DNA of 64,000 nt from GCA-001856825 sp038729485 (GTDB taxonomy: Archaea; Thermoplasmatota; Thermoplasmata; Thermoplasmatales; GCA-001856825), in the NCBI GenBank assembly GCA_038729485.1, contig JAVYRX010000005.1:1-64000 (forward strand), written 5' to 3'. Positions 18,579 through 27,263 of the stretch are shown piece by piece (position 1 is the first letter of the stretch; each line of letters begins with the position of its first letter). The notes below the pieces were generated by a model. That model ran no database searches. It saw only the letters and a list, made by a program, of their open reading frames with translations, and had not been told where the DNA came from. Made by a program: the position numbers and the translations under genes.

Positions 18579-19629
18579 TCAATTCACCGTAAAGTTTTTC
18601 CAGCGCGTCAGTGGTTTTCTCGATAGAATACTCCCTGCTAGAGTTGAAAGCATTTTTCATTATCGGGGCCAAATCAAGTCTCTCTATTTGGGAAATCTTT
18701 CTGACAAGGTCTTGCTCGTCACCGAATGCGACTGACCATCCATTGTATCCATCCTGCAGTATGCCTATCTCCCTGCTATCGTGAGATCCCACGACGGGAG
18801 TACCCGATGCCATCGCTTCAACATAGACCACTCCAAACGTTTCAGCCCTAGATGGAACTATTAAAAGTTTGGCTCTGCTCAGGAGATTTACCTTTTCATC
18901 CTCAGACACATAGCCAAGATATTCTAGGTTCCTATTTTTCCTTGCCCACTCCTCGACAATGGGTCTTAAAGGGCCAGTGCCTGCTATTTTGAATTTCCTA
19001 TCGCTAAGGATCGAAGATGCCTTAAGGAGTTCAAGGACACCTTTATCGTTTGTTAGTCTTCCGAGGAATAGATAAAAGTCATCTTTTTCAGGGCTGAATG
19101 TGAATTTCTTTAAGTCTATTCCAACTGGTATAGTTTCAGTTCTGCCAACGAATTGAGAGATGTACTTGTCTATAATCCTAGAAGGAGTGACAACCATGTC
19201 AACCTTGGCGTACAGATGCATGTTGTACTGGAACCCTATATTCAGCAGGCTTTTGACAAACGGAAAATTAATGGTTCCATCCATGTTAACGAAATCTGTG
19301 TGATATGTGCCGACAGTAGGTATTCCTCTCTTACGTGCGAACCTGTATCCCATAGTCCCGAGGACAAATGGCGTATGGATATGGACAACGTCTGGTTTGA
19401 ACCTTCCCATATCCCGATAAAGTTCATAGACGGGTATTCCTATTCTGTATTCTTTATAAAGAGGAAACCTGTATGACGGAAGTCCGAAAACACCGTCGTT
19501 AGTCGAAAATACGGTATAAACCCTAACAGCATGCCCTCGTTTTTCTAGCTCAGCCTTAAAATCGACAAGGTGCTTTGAAACTCCATCAGCTATCGGGTGG
19601 TACGTATCGCTGCATAGGGCGACTCTCAT
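18556..19629 (-). CDS. Glycosyltransferase, family 4 type
   Basis: GT-B glycosyltransferase. The N-terminus MRVALCSDTYHPIADGVSKH is the usual acceptor-domain start of GT4 enzymes, so ATG 19629 is well supported. HIHTPFVLG follows, and the C-terminal donor-binding half has FLGRLTNDKGV and the EX7E-type stretch PSRAETFGVVYVEAMASGTPVVG. 357 residues. Donor and acceptor cannot be read. It overlaps the radical SAM gene upstream by 44 bp and the flippase-like gene downstream by 23 bp, a compressed three-gene operon. Confidence 0.9.
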   Translation of the reverse strand: MRVALCSDTYHPIADGVSKHLVDFKAELEKRGHAVRVYTVFSTNDGVFGLPSYRFPLYKEYRIGIPVYELYRDMGRFKPDVVHIHTPFVLGTMGYRFARKRGIPTVGTYHTDFVNMDGTINFPFVKSLLNIGFQYNMHLYAKVDMVVTPSRIIDKYISQFVGRTETIPVGIDLKKFTFSPEKDDFYLFLGRLTNDKGVLELLKASSILSDRKFKIAGTGPLRPIVEEWARKNRNLEYLGYVSEDEKVNLLSRAKLLIVPSRAETFGVVYVEAMASGTPVVGSHDSREIGILQDGYNGWSVAFGDEQDLVRKISQIERLDLAPIMKNAFNSSREYSIEKTTDALEKLYGELIESKGKR

Positions 19630-20536
19630 TTAGGTTCGTATGGCCATTATGTCTTTTATTATAAAGATATATCCGTGTAACCAAAGAAGCCTGTTCAAGA
19701 TAGTTTCTCATAGATGGCTCCCTGAAACACTGGATAAAGCAATCATTACAGGAATTCTGATATTTTTCCCATCTTCTATTTTCATTCAATTTCTTTGTTG
19801 TTTTATAGAAACAGGGGTACACATCCCCCTTGTAGTCCGCATAGAAAACGACTTCTCCAGCCCTGCATCTCTGGACATTTCTTTTTTCCAGCCAGTCCAC
19901 TGCTTCTTTATAGTAAGTTCTAGTGTTTCCGAATTCCAATTTTTTGTAGTTCTTGAAAGCGAAATCAAATGCTTCCTTTATTTGCGAGTTTTCCACCGGA
20001 ACCCTCTCGTAATAGTAAGAGCTGTTGTCAGGAAAGCACATAGAAGCAGGAACGCCTATTTCCTCATTAACATACTTGGCATATTCTCCTATCTGGTTAT
20101 AATTAAAGCCAGTGACGAGAATGTTGGACGTAAGTACCTTGACCCTCGGCTTAAGATATTTCATGCTCTCTACGACTATGTCGAATATTTTTCTTCCTCT
20201 ATACTCATTGTGAAGTTCCGGAACATGGCTATCCAGACTGATCGTAGCCGCATCTAGATACGGATAGATTTTGCTGAGCACATATTTGTTTGTCCCGTTA
20301 GTGGCAATGTGCGTTATAAAACCTCTGTCTTTAAGTGTTTTAAGAATGCGCACAAGATCTGGATGTAGGGTTGGCTCTCCCCCGGTCACTGAGACTATCT
20401 TTACCTTGTTGTATTTCATTTCGTCTATGAAATCTTCTATCTTGTCTTTGGGAAACAGTACATTGCCCTCAAAGGCATTGCATCCCTTGCAGAGAAGGTT
20501 GCATTTAAAATCTATGTTCCAGATTACAGTCTTCAC
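19586..20536 (-). CDS. Radical SAM protein with C-terminal Cys cluster
   Basis: The [4Fe-4S] SAM-binding motif is C12-x3-C16-x2-C19 (CNLLCKGC), followed by SVTGGEPTLHPDL and ATNGTNKY. A C-terminal SPASM/Twitch-like cluster follows: CRAGEVVFYADYKGDVYPC and, further on, CNDCFIQCF. 316 residues. The substrate is unknown. Being first in an operon with a glycosyltransferase and a flippase-like protein, a role in modifying a lipid, sugar or peptide of the cell surface is possible (inference). The frame runs 44 bp into the glycosyltransferase gene. Confidence 0.8.
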   Translation of the reverse strand: MKTVIWNIDFKCNLLCKGCNAFEGNVLFPKDKIEDFIDEMKYNKVKIVSVTGGEPTLHPDLVRILKTLKDRGFITHIATNGTNKYVLSKIYPYLDAATISLDSHVPELHNEYRGRKIFDIVVESMKYLKPRVKVLTSNILVTGFNYNQIGEYAKYVNEEIGVPASMCFPDNSSYYYERVPVENSQIKEAFDFAFKNYKKLEFGNTRTYYKEAVDWLEKRNVQRCRAGEVVFYADYKGDVYPCFYKTTKKLNENRRWEKYQNSCNDCFIQCFREPSMRNYLEQASLVTRIYLYNKRHNGHTNLNESRPMQRYVPPDS

Positions 20537-20587
20537 GGCTATCCTAGAAATTCTTTGTATTTAAAGAAAATTGAGCTACCAAAGCAA

Positions 20588-21559
20588 CTATTTTCTCATT
20601 CTCGCATAATGCTCCGTAAAGTAGCTAATAACAATATCGGCTCCGGCCCTGAATATTGCCGATAAAGACTCATCGACGACCGAATCTAGGTCTATGATCC
20701 CATTCTTTCCTGCATTTTCTATCATTGAATATTCTGCGCTGACACTATAAGCTGCGATCGGGAGATTAAAATTATTTCTTGCCTCTCTAATTAGGTCTAG
20801 GTAGAAAAGGGCAGGCTTTACCATAACTATGTCAGCCCCCTCCTCGATATCTTCCTCGATTTCCCTTAATGCCTCTCTCCTATTTCTAAAATTCATCTGG
20901 TAGGTCTTCCTGTCCCCAAATGACGGGGCCGAATTAACTGCCCCTCTGAATGGTGAATAGAGTGAGCTGGCGAACTTCGAGCTGTAAGCCAATATGATCG
21001 TATCCTCGTGCCCTTTAGAATCGAGCTCTTTCCTGATTCTCGCTACCTGCCCGTCCATCATGCCAGATGGGGCTACACCGTCCACTCCTGAATCCGCATA
21101 GCTTTTCGCAATTTTTGCATAGACTTCAAGCGTGGAATCGTTGTCGATTTTTCCATCTCTTACAAGACCGCAGTGTCCATGTTCAGTATATTCACACAAA
21201 CAAAGGTCCGCCCAAACAACCAAATTCGTTTCGTTCTTTATGCCGGAAATGGCCCTCTGTACAACACCATTCTGGTCATAAGAAGAAGAACCTGTGGCAT
21301 CCTTGTACTTCGGAACTCCAAACAACAGTATTGACCTGATCCCCAGACTTTCATATTCTTTTGCCTTTGAAACTGCTGCTTCAACAGGATATCTGTATAT
21401 TCCATCCATGTTTTCAATCTCTATAGGCTCTTTTATGTTTTCGTCAACGAAGACGGGCATCACCATCTTCGTAAGCTCAACGCTTGTTTCCGAAAGTATA
21501 TCCCTAATCTCAATTGATTTTCTTAGCCTTCTCAGTCTCACGTCTGGATATGTTTTCAT
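20588..21559 (-). CDS. hemB: Porphobilinogen synthase (delta-aminolevulinate dehydratase)
   Basis: Condenses two 5-aminolevulinate molecules to porphobilinogen. Schiff-base lysines are K195 (SSKFASS) and K248 (MVKPAL). The zinc-type site is C120-x-C122 ... C130 (CLCEYTEHGHC), so this is a Zn-dependent form. The conserved start YPDVRLRRLRK requires ATG 21559, which lies inside the hemA reading frame (50-bp overlap). 323 residues, normal length. Last gene of the hemL-hemC-hemD-hemA-hemB row. Confidence 0.96.
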   Translation of the reverse strand: MKTYPDVRLRRLRKSIEIRDILSETSVELTKMVMPVFVDENIKEPIEIENMDGIYRYPVEAAVSKAKEYESLGIRSILLFGVPKYKDATGSSSYDQNGVVQRAISGIKNETNLVVWADLCLCEYTEHGHCGLVRDGKIDNDSTLEVYAKIAKSYADSGVDGVAPSGMMDGQVARIRKELDSKGHEDTIILAYSSKFASSLYSPFRGAVNSAPSFGDRKTYQMNFRNRREALREIEEDIEEGADIVMVKPALFYLDLIREARNNFNLPIAAYSVSAEYSMIENAGKNGIIDLDSVVDESLSAIFRAGADIVISYFTEHYARMRK

Positions 21560-22733
21560 CCAAAATCTCCTCCATGTTCGACACAGCTTCGGACGATCTA
21601 ACGTCTTTCGATCTCTTTATGCCGTTTATTACAAAACCTAGAAGCCTGTTCCTAGTAGATTCAAGCCCTTTTTTCATTAAATAAAGATCCTCCTTGGAAT
21701 TTACTTTCCTCTCCATGAAGCTAAGCTCTTCTCTAATTACCACATCGGAGAAATCTATAATCTTCCTGAGAATATCTTCTTTCTCCTTGTTCATCAGTCT
21801 TGTGGCAAATTTTTCGAATTCATCTTCAACTGTCTTGAGGGCCGTTCTCATAAACTCCTCCTTTTCCTCTTCCTTACTTTTAACTTTCGAGGAGAGGTGA
21901 GTCATGTTGATGAGCTGGACGCCCTCAGGAACTTCTTCCTCTACGTTTGGAGGGACTCCAAGATCCAGTATTTTAGAAACCTTGGAACCAACGATATCGT
22001 TGAGCTTAAGTAGTGGCGAATCTGTTTTCGTAGCCAATATCAAAACGTCATAATCCTTCCATTTCTCTTTGTCAAAATCCTCCACTTTGCAACCCCAAAT
22101 TTGCGAAATGTGGATGGCCCTTTCCTTTGTTCTATTGGTTATGGAAAATTTGAGACCCCTTCTATTCAGTATGGAGGAAGTCTGTTTTCCAACATGTCCT
22201 GCCCCCACCACCAATATTTTTTCGTCACCTCCAAGATGCATCTCGTCTATGGCAATGCTTGCAACACTTTTGTTGTGTCTCCCATTTCCGGAGGACCTCC
22301 TCACCTTCTTCCCTATTTGCAGTGCTTTGTTTACCACAAAACTAAGATTCGTTCCAGCCAGCCCCTTTTCTTCGGACACCCTAAACGCATCCCTGATCTG
22401 GGATACTATCTCGTTTTCGCCTACGACCATAGAGTCCAAACCAGAGGCGACGATGAACAAATGTCTGATTGCCTCTAATCCATGAACTACTGAATGTTGA
22501 CTTGTCTTTTCGTTTATATAGTCTTCAATGAATTCGACCGTTTCTTTGTCACCTGGATAGAAGTATACCTCAAATCTGTTGCAGGTCCACAGAACAAGGG
22601 CCTCCTGTATTCTCTCATTCTTCTTTATATATTCATAAACAGATTCAATTTCAAATGTCGGAACCGTGGAAAAGTAGAGGGAACCAAGTTCGTTATACGT
22701 AACCTTTACTAGGAATAAGCCTCCCTTGTCCAA
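21510..22733 (-). CDS. hemA: Glutamyl-tRNA reductase
   Basis: Reduces glutamyl-tRNA(Glu) to glutamate-1-semialdehyde with NADPH, the committed step of the C5 tetrapyrrole route. The catalytic cysteine is C51 in LWTCNRFEVY, and an NADPH-binding glycine run is ILVVGAGHVGKQT. The N-terminus lacks the usual NHKTAP string. No ATG exists near the start, and TTG 22733 is the most upstream plausible codon, so the exact start is uncertain. It overlaps hemB by 50 bp. 112 bp separate it from hemD, and that gap has promoter-like inverted repeats. Confidence 0.93.
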   Translation of the reverse strand: MDKGGLFLVKVTYNELGSLYFSTVPTFEIESVYEYIKKNERIQEALVLWTCNRFEVYFYPGDKETVEFIEDYINEKTSQHSVVHGLEAIRHLFIVASGLDSMVVGENEIVSQIRDAFRVSEEKGLAGTNLSFVVNKALQIGKKVRRSSGNGRHNKSVASIAIDEMHLGGDEKILVVGAGHVGKQTSSILNRRGLKFSITNRTKERAIHISQIWGCKVEDFDKEKWKDYDVLILATKTDSPLLKLNDIVGSKVSKILDLGVPPNVEEEVPEGVQLINMTHLSSKVKSKEEEKEEFMRTALKTVEDEFEKFATRLMNKEKEDILRKIIDFSDVVIREELSFMERKVNSKEDLYLMKKGLESTRNRLLGFVINGIKRSKDVRSSEAVSNMEEILDENISRRETEKAKKIN

Positions 22734-22742
22734 GTTTAAACA

Positions 22743-22805
22743 CCCTTAAACCTAAGTGCGAATTGAGTATTTACTTTTATGTCATTACCTTTAAGGGAAA
22801 TACTC
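22743..22805 (-). promoter_or_regulatory. hemA upstream region with two interleaved inverted repeats
   Basis: Two perfect 8-bp inverted repeats interleave: CCCTTAAA 22743-22750 with TTTAAGGG 22790-22797, and GAGTATTT 22765-22772 with AAATACTC 22798-22805. A TATA-like ATAAAAGTAAATA (minus strand) lies between them at about 22768-22780. The A-B-A'-B' order could be two overlapping operators around the TATA box or, in RNA, mutually exclusive or pseudoknotted helices. It would allow hemA-hemB to be regulated apart from hemL-hemC-hemD. Confidence 0.4.
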
Positions 22806-22845
22806 CCGGTAAGTTTCAAACTTAATAACTCACATCGGAGCAAAT

Positions 22846-23523
22846 TCAAGGATCTCTAAGTAGCGAATCTTTCTCAGAATCGTTCAATAGTATGTCAAGA
22901 ATCTCATAAATTGACGGTCTTACGAAGTACCCCTCTGGATTAAACGATAGATTAACCATGGTAACGTAAGTGGGTTTGCCTATTGCATATATCTTTTTTC
23001 CTTTGATAAGATCTTTTGCCCTTCTATTTAAAATCTCAAAAGAAAATGAAGATCCTACCAATATTTTCTTTACCTTTTCGATATCATGATACTCCACGTT
23101 TTCGTTTTCTTCTATGTAATAGGCCGGAATGAAGATTACCTCCACACCACCGTTCTTAAGGTTCGATAGCAGCTGTTTAGACGTTCTGTTGCTCCCCACC
23201 ACGGTAACTTTTCTCTCTTTCGAGACGATCATTCGTGCGAGGCCCTCAGAATTCTGGCTCTCTGGAACTAGACAGTCCAAAGAGTATAACGTCCTAAGGT
23301 ATTGGGAGGTCTCACTGCCTATGCAGTATGCGCTTTTTGTATTTATCGCAACACGAGACATTTTTAGAGATATTACTGATCTTTTAGACGTAAGGGCTAT
23401 GGGAGTATTGATCCTCCTTAAACCCGAGAGGTCTCTATAAACGATCTTTAGTACTGGAATTGCGACGACGCCAGGCGGCGCTATTTCCAGTGATGCACCC
23501 ACGTAAGCAACATTACCTTCCAA
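22846..23523 (-). CDS. hemD: Uroporphyrinogen-III synthase
   Basis: Cyclises hydroxymethylbilane to uroporphyrinogen III with inversion of ring D. The family diverges strongly; the call rests on the 225-residue two-lobed Rossmann-like pattern (IVSKERKVTVVGSNRTSKQL, LLSNLKNGGVEVIFIPAYYIEEN), late YAIGKPTYVTM, and position directly after hemC with an 11-bp overlap. TTG is the first usable start (23523). The product feeds both HemE (heme) and the methyltransferase CobA (siroheme) encoded in this window. Confidence 0.8.
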   Translation of the reverse strand: MEGNVAYVGASLEIAPPGVVAIPVLKIVYRDLSGLRRINTPIALTSKRSVISLKMSRVAINTKSAYCIGSETSQYLRTLYSLDCLVPESQNSEGLARMIVSKERKVTVVGSNRTSKQLLSNLKNGGVEVIFIPAYYIEENENVEYHDIEKVKKILVGSSFSFEILNRRAKDLIKGKKIYAIGKPTYVTMVNLSFNPEGYFVRPSIYEILDILLNDSEKDSLLRDP

Positions 23524-24358
23524 TTATATCCCTCATTTTCAAGATGTCTCCATTACCAATCTTCCCGGCAAAGGACAGATCAAATCTATTTTCTTCATTG
23601 GCGTAAGAGAATTTTATCTTTTTTAGATTGAAATCCGCAAATACGCTGACGGCCTGATCGCATCCCAAATCAAGTTTCTCCATGATTTCTCTTTCTGTCT
23701 TTGCTTCCCATTCAGCTTGCGCTTCTTGAATCAAAGAGAGCGTTTCGGATGCGCTGCTTTTCTTGCGGGACACGACAGCTATGAAGCCCTGGTTGGGATC
23801 CGGCGGACAGATATTTATCGGAATGGGGGCCCCGGGAACAGAAATACCCAGCCTATCGAGTGCAACCTTTGCAATGACAAGAGAGTCTACCTCGCCTTTT
23901 TTCCATTTATCTATCCTCGTATCAATGTTTCCCCTGATGTCACGGAATTGCAATTCGTTGTTGAACAATGATAGAAACGTCCTTCGCCTTATAGACGATG
24001 ATCCGACAGTTCCCTTAAATGAATGCATTTCCGTCTCAGAGACAAAATAGTCCCTTGGGTCGCCCCTCTTAGAATAAAAGGAGATTTCAAGGTCGTCATC
24101 CATTCCAGTGGGTATGTCCTTTGCTGAATGCACCGCACCGTCAACTTCGCCCTGAAGAACGAGCTCGTTCAATTTTTTCACAAATATCCCTTTCTCACCC
24201 ATTTTGTACAGGGGAGTGATGGTATCAATCTCTCCGTGGGATCTAATTACTACAGGTTCGGCCTTTATCCCTCGTTTATTCAGCGATTCAGAAACTATCT
24301 GAAATTGTGCGAGAGCCAGATTAGAGCCTCTGGTAGCAAGCTTCAAGAGCTTTTCCAT
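23513..24358 (-). CDS. hemC: Hydroxymethylbilane synthase (porphobilinogen deaminase)
   Basis: Polymerises four porphobilinogens to hydroxymethylbilane. Residues 8-16 (ATRGSNLAL), the catalytic aspartate D81 in VHSAKDIPT, SSIRRRT at 120-126, DIRGNIDTR at 140-148 and the cofactor-anchoring C233 in LDLGCDQAV are all present. 281 residues, slightly short, with a reduced C-terminal domain after the cofactor loop as in other Thermoplasmata. It overlaps hemL by 16 bp and hemD by 11 bp. Confidence 0.95.
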   Translation of the reverse strand: MEKLLKLATRGSNLALAQFQIVSESLNKRGIKAEPVVIRSHGEIDTITPLYKMGEKGIFVKKLNELVLQGEVDGAVHSAKDIPTGMDDDLEISFYSKRGDPRDYFVSETEMHSFKGTVGSSSIRRRTFLSLFNNELQFRDIRGNIDTRIDKWKKGEVDSLVIAKVALDRLGISVPGAPIPINICPPDPNQGFIAVVSRKKSSASETLSLIQEAQAEWEAKTEREIMEKLDLGCDQAVSVFADFNLKKIKFSYANEENRFDLSFAGKIGNGDILKMRDIIGR

Positions 24359-25530
24359 AATCTTTCAGCCTCCGCCCCCAAAAAGGAGAAACTATCCTTG
24401 ATGTCCTTTTCATTATGTGCGAACGAAATAAAAATTGTCTCGTCATAGGATGGGGGGACATATATTCCGTTGTCTATAGCAGCCCTGAAAAGTCTGAAAT
24501 ATAGATCTTTTCTCGAAGCCAAGACGTCCTCGTAATTTCTCACGGTGCCCTCCATGAAGAATATCGAGAGCATTCCGGTAAGACCATTAACTGAAAGACC
24601 GGACCTGGATAATTCTCCAATCGCCAGATCAGTAAGCCTGTTAAGTTTTCTGTAATCAATTTTAGATAGTATCCTGAGTGTTTCCAATCCTGCGGTTATA
24701 GAGACTGGATTTCCAGAAAAAGTACCTGCCTGTGGAAAGTTTCCCTCAGGGCGGACTTCTTTCATGAACCGCTCTCGCCCACCATAAACCGCAAGCGGAA
24801 ATCCGCCACCAACTATCTTCCCAAATGTAGCCAAATCTGGCTCTATCCCCTTTTTTTTGTAATAAGGATAGAAACCGCTTCTAAAACCTGTTATGACTTC
24901 ATCCACTATAAAGGGAGTGCCATATCTTCTACATGCGTCTTCGATTTGCTCCAGATACCCGTCATCTGGAGGTATAACGCCTGCATTACCCATAACTGGC
25001 TCCACTATGAAAGCTCCCATTTCCCTCGTTGACAGTTTTGTTAGAGCAGAATCTAGGTCGTTGAATTCTACCTCATTTACGTACTCCGAAGGATAGTTGT
25101 AAGGATGGGTTCCATGATATCCCCCCTTGATTTTAAGTACCTTTCTTCTCCCCGTAACGTGAAGAGCAAGACGTATCGCATGCATTGTCGCTTCAGTTCC
25201 GGTATTTACAATTCTCATCATCTCAATTCCAGTTGCTTTCTTGAAAATTTCACCGAACTCCACCTCTGCTTCCACAGGTGCTCCAAAAAGGGTCCCGTTT
25301 TCAATCCTTTCTCTCACTTTGCGAATTACCTCAGGGTTTGCATGACCTAGGATCAGTGGGCCGTATGCAAGAACAAAATCATTGTAAATTTTGCCGTCGA
25401 CGTCTTCTATTTTCCCTCCGATCCCTCTTTTGAAGAAGAGTGGATAAGGCTGATAAAATCTGACTGGGCTGTTGACTCCTTTGGGATACAATTTAGCTGC
25501 TCTCTCGAAAAGCTCTTCGCTCCTAGTCAA
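24343..25530 (-). CDS. hemL: Glutamate-1-semialdehyde 2,1-aminomutase
   Basis: PLP enzyme converting glutamate-1-semialdehyde to 5-aminolevulinate. The N-terminal GVNSPVRFY, the phosphate/aldehyde region NTGTEATMHAIRLA, D210-E211 and the PLP lysine K238 in FGKIVGGGFP are diagnostic and separate it from ordinary class III aminotransferases. 395 residues. It overlaps the upstream membrane-protein gene by 4 bp and hemC by 16 bp, so the row is tightly coupled. Confidence 0.95.
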   Translation of the reverse strand: MTRSEELFERAAKLYPKGVNSPVRFYQPYPLFFKRGIGGKIEDVDGKIYNDFVLAYGPLILGHANPEVIRKVRERIENGTLFGAPVEAEVEFGEIFKKATGIEMMRIVNTGTEATMHAIRLALHVTGRRKVLKIKGGYHGTHPYNYPSEYVNEVEFNDLDSALTKLSTREMGAFIVEPVMGNAGVIPPDDGYLEQIEDACRRYGTPFIVDEVITGFRSGFYPYYKKKGIEPDLATFGKIVGGGFPLAVYGGRERFMKEVRPEGNFPQAGTFSGNPVSITAGLETLRILSKIDYRKLNRLTDLAIGELSRSGLSVNGLTGMLSIFFMEGTVRNYEDVLASRKDLYFRLFRAAIDNGIYVPPSYDETIFISFAHNEKDIKDSFSFLGAEAERLWKSS

Positions 25531-26030
25531 AAGAACACCCCCGCCAGGATCTCTGCAATAAGAACTATCGCAATCATTAGCCCAACGGTAATGAATGAAA
25601 GTACGTGCGCAATCTTCCTCACATTTTTCAGCTCCTCAAATTTACCTGCTTCAGCAAGTTTTGGTATTAGCTTCCCATGCCACAAATTGTTCCCGTATAG
25701 GATTGCATACATCGCTGCAACTGCGGATATCTTTATCGTAAGTATATAACCCCATCTTGTTTTTACCGCATATCCTATGTTATAGAAATAGACTGGATAG
25801 TAAAGGGCAACAAGGAGAAGACCTGTGATCGTTAAGAGGATAATTGTTATGTTTGTATAGAGAGCGTAACGCTTTCCCATGACGCTCATGAATCTGGTCC
25901 TCAGCTTCTCGTCTTTGATTGCAATCGAGCTGGCAGGCCAGATGACTATCCAAACGAATATTGAGGAACCTACAAGAAACACGGCTGAAATTACATGTAT
26001 GAATAGCAGGAATATTATTAGTGGTGTCAT
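25527..26030 (-). CDS. Four-helix membrane protein, CopD/HemJ-like
   Basis: 167 residues with four hydrophobic helices. H12 lies in the first helix and the pair R92-W93 plus K100 at the start of the third. This resembles the His ... Arg-Trp ... Lys set of HemJ-type protoporphyrinogen oxidases, although the Trp-to-Lys spacing differs from HemJ as I recall it. It also resembles CopD-domain proteins. Embedded in the hem island (4-bp overlap with hemL, 3 bp from the radical SAM gene), it is the only visible candidate for a porphyrinogen oxidase. The assignment is an inference. Confidence 0.6.
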   Translation of the reverse strand: MTPLIIFLLFIHVISAVFLVGSSIFVWIVIWPASSIAIKDEKLRTRFMSVMGKRYALYTNITIILLTITGLLLVALYYPVYFYNIGYAVKTRWGYILTIKISAVAAMYAILYGNNLWHGKLIPKLAEAGKFEELKNVRKIAHVLSFITVGLMIAIVLIAEILAGVFF

Positions 26031-26033
26031 AGG

Positions 26034-27176
26034 CTAAACAAGCGATTGTTTTATGCTATTCAAGCTTTTTATCTCCTTTGGAATATAGAGGCACCTTGGG
26101 TCCTCCTGGAAAATATCATTGAAGTAGCTAAATGCTCTCGCTCTAGAGCCACCGCATAGGTCGGCATATTCACATACTCCGCATCTCCCCTTTAGGTTTG
26201 CCGGGTCTCTCAGCTTGACGAGTGTTTCATTATTGCGGTAAATTTCTACAATGCTTTTCTCCCTCACGTTGCCGAGATTTATTGGTAGGAATCCGGAAGG
26301 ATTCACCTCGCCGTTATGAGCAACAAATATTACACCTTTCCCATCCCTTGTGAAAGTGGTATGGCCTCTTGATATTCCTGAAGGTTCTCCCAAGAGTTCA
26401 ACAGTTCTCTTGACAAGGTTTTTATATAGCGTCCCCCCCGAATATTCTGTAACCTCCCTCTCTCTGAGTATTCTCCTGAAGAAAGGCGCTTCCACAGTCC
26501 TGATCGTTACAGAGTATCTTGACGCGAATTCAAGGTAATTGAAAACGTCCTCATATTCTCTGGGCTCCAGATCTTCCCTGTCTATCCCCCTGCCAGTCCT
26601 TATGAGGGAGAAGACCTCCCACGTTTTCACTCCACTGTCAATAAGAATTTTAAGCAAATCCGGAAGTTCTCTGACATTTCTCTTGAATACGGTAGTGTTT
26701 ATTTGAAGGGTAAATCCTTCCTTAACTATTTTTTTCATAAGGCCCAAGGTAAGTTCAAATGTACCGTTCAATCCTCTGAGCCAATCATGAGTGGATTTTG
26801 TTGCCCCATCCAAGCTTAAGGAGAGAGATCTAATGTTGAATTTTTTCATCATGATAAATGCGTCGTCGTTGAGGAGGGGTGTTGCGCTGGGAGCCATTGA
26901 TGCAGGAATTCCAAGCTCATTGGCGTGGGCGAGTATCTGTTCCAACCCATTCCTTTTCATTATGTCTCCTCCTGTTAGAATAACTACAGGATAGGGTCTT
27001 CCGAAGCCTGTAATCTGATCCAGGAACGAAAGCGCCTCTTCTGTATTCAGCTCGTCTGGAAGGGGGTTCAACAAAGCTGAAGCCCTGCAGTGTTTGCAAG
27101 CCAGGTCACACGCTTTTGTAGTTTCCCAAAATATTAGAATTGGCTTCATGTTGAAGTCGATTGGAGCTCTGTTCAT
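26034..27176 (-). CDS. Radical SAM/SPASM protein, AhbD/NirJ-like (heme-associated)
   Basis: Radical SAM motif C23-x3-C27-x2-C30 in WETTKACDLACKHCRASA, then VILTGGDIM and LSLDGATKSTHD. The C-terminal SPASM cluster is CGVCEYADLCGGSRARAF with a later Cys in DPRCLY. 380 residues. The family (TIGR04053/AhbD/NirJ-like) includes AhbD, which decarboxylates coproheme to heme b. In a row with hem genes and no HemN, HemQ or HemY-like gene, that role is plausible here. A TATA-like TTAAATAT near 27197-27204 would give an almost leaderless ATG at 27176. Confidence 0.75.
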   Translation of the reverse strand: MNRAPIDFNMKPILIFWETTKACDLACKHCRASALLNPLPDELNTEEALSFLDQITGFGRPYPVVILTGGDIMKRNGLEQILAHANELGIPASMAPSATPLLNDDAFIMMKKFNIRSLSLSLDGATKSTHDWLRGLNGTFELTLGLMKKIVKEGFTLQINTTVFKRNVRELPDLLKILIDSGVKTWEVFSLIRTGRGIDREDLEPREYEDVFNYLEFASRYSVTIRTVEAPFFRRILREREVTEYSGGTLYKNLVKRTVELLGEPSGISRGHTTFTRDGKGVIFVAHNGEVNPSGFLPINLGNVREKSIVEIYRNNETLVKLRDPANLKGRCGVCEYADLCGGSRARAFSYFNDIFQEDPRCLYIPKEIKSLNSIKQSLV

Positions 27177-27263
27177 TGGCTCTCCATGGTACCATCATAT
27201 TTAAGAGAAATGTACTGTCTTAAGGAAATGCAAATAATAAATATCCATTGCAATTACTCGAGG
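27177..27263. promoter_or_regulatory. Divergent promoter region between the radical SAM gene and hemE
   Basis: 87 bp holding two oppositely directed TATA-like boxes: TTAAATAT (minus, about 27197-27204) for the radical SAM-hemL row and AATAATAAATA (plus, about 27234-27243) for hemE-hemH. The second box sits about 25 bp before ATG 27264, supporting that ATG, rather than the upstream in-frame ATG at 27186, as the hemE start. Confidence 0.5.

Noticed and set aside
19640..20257. 205-codon plus-strand ORF
   Set aside because: It lies fully antisense to the radical SAM gene, whose motifs are intact. Its hydrophobic content mirrors the opposite strand.
22069..22485. 138-codon plus-strand ORF
   Set aside because: Antisense shadow of hemA, which has its catalytic cysteine and NADPH motif.
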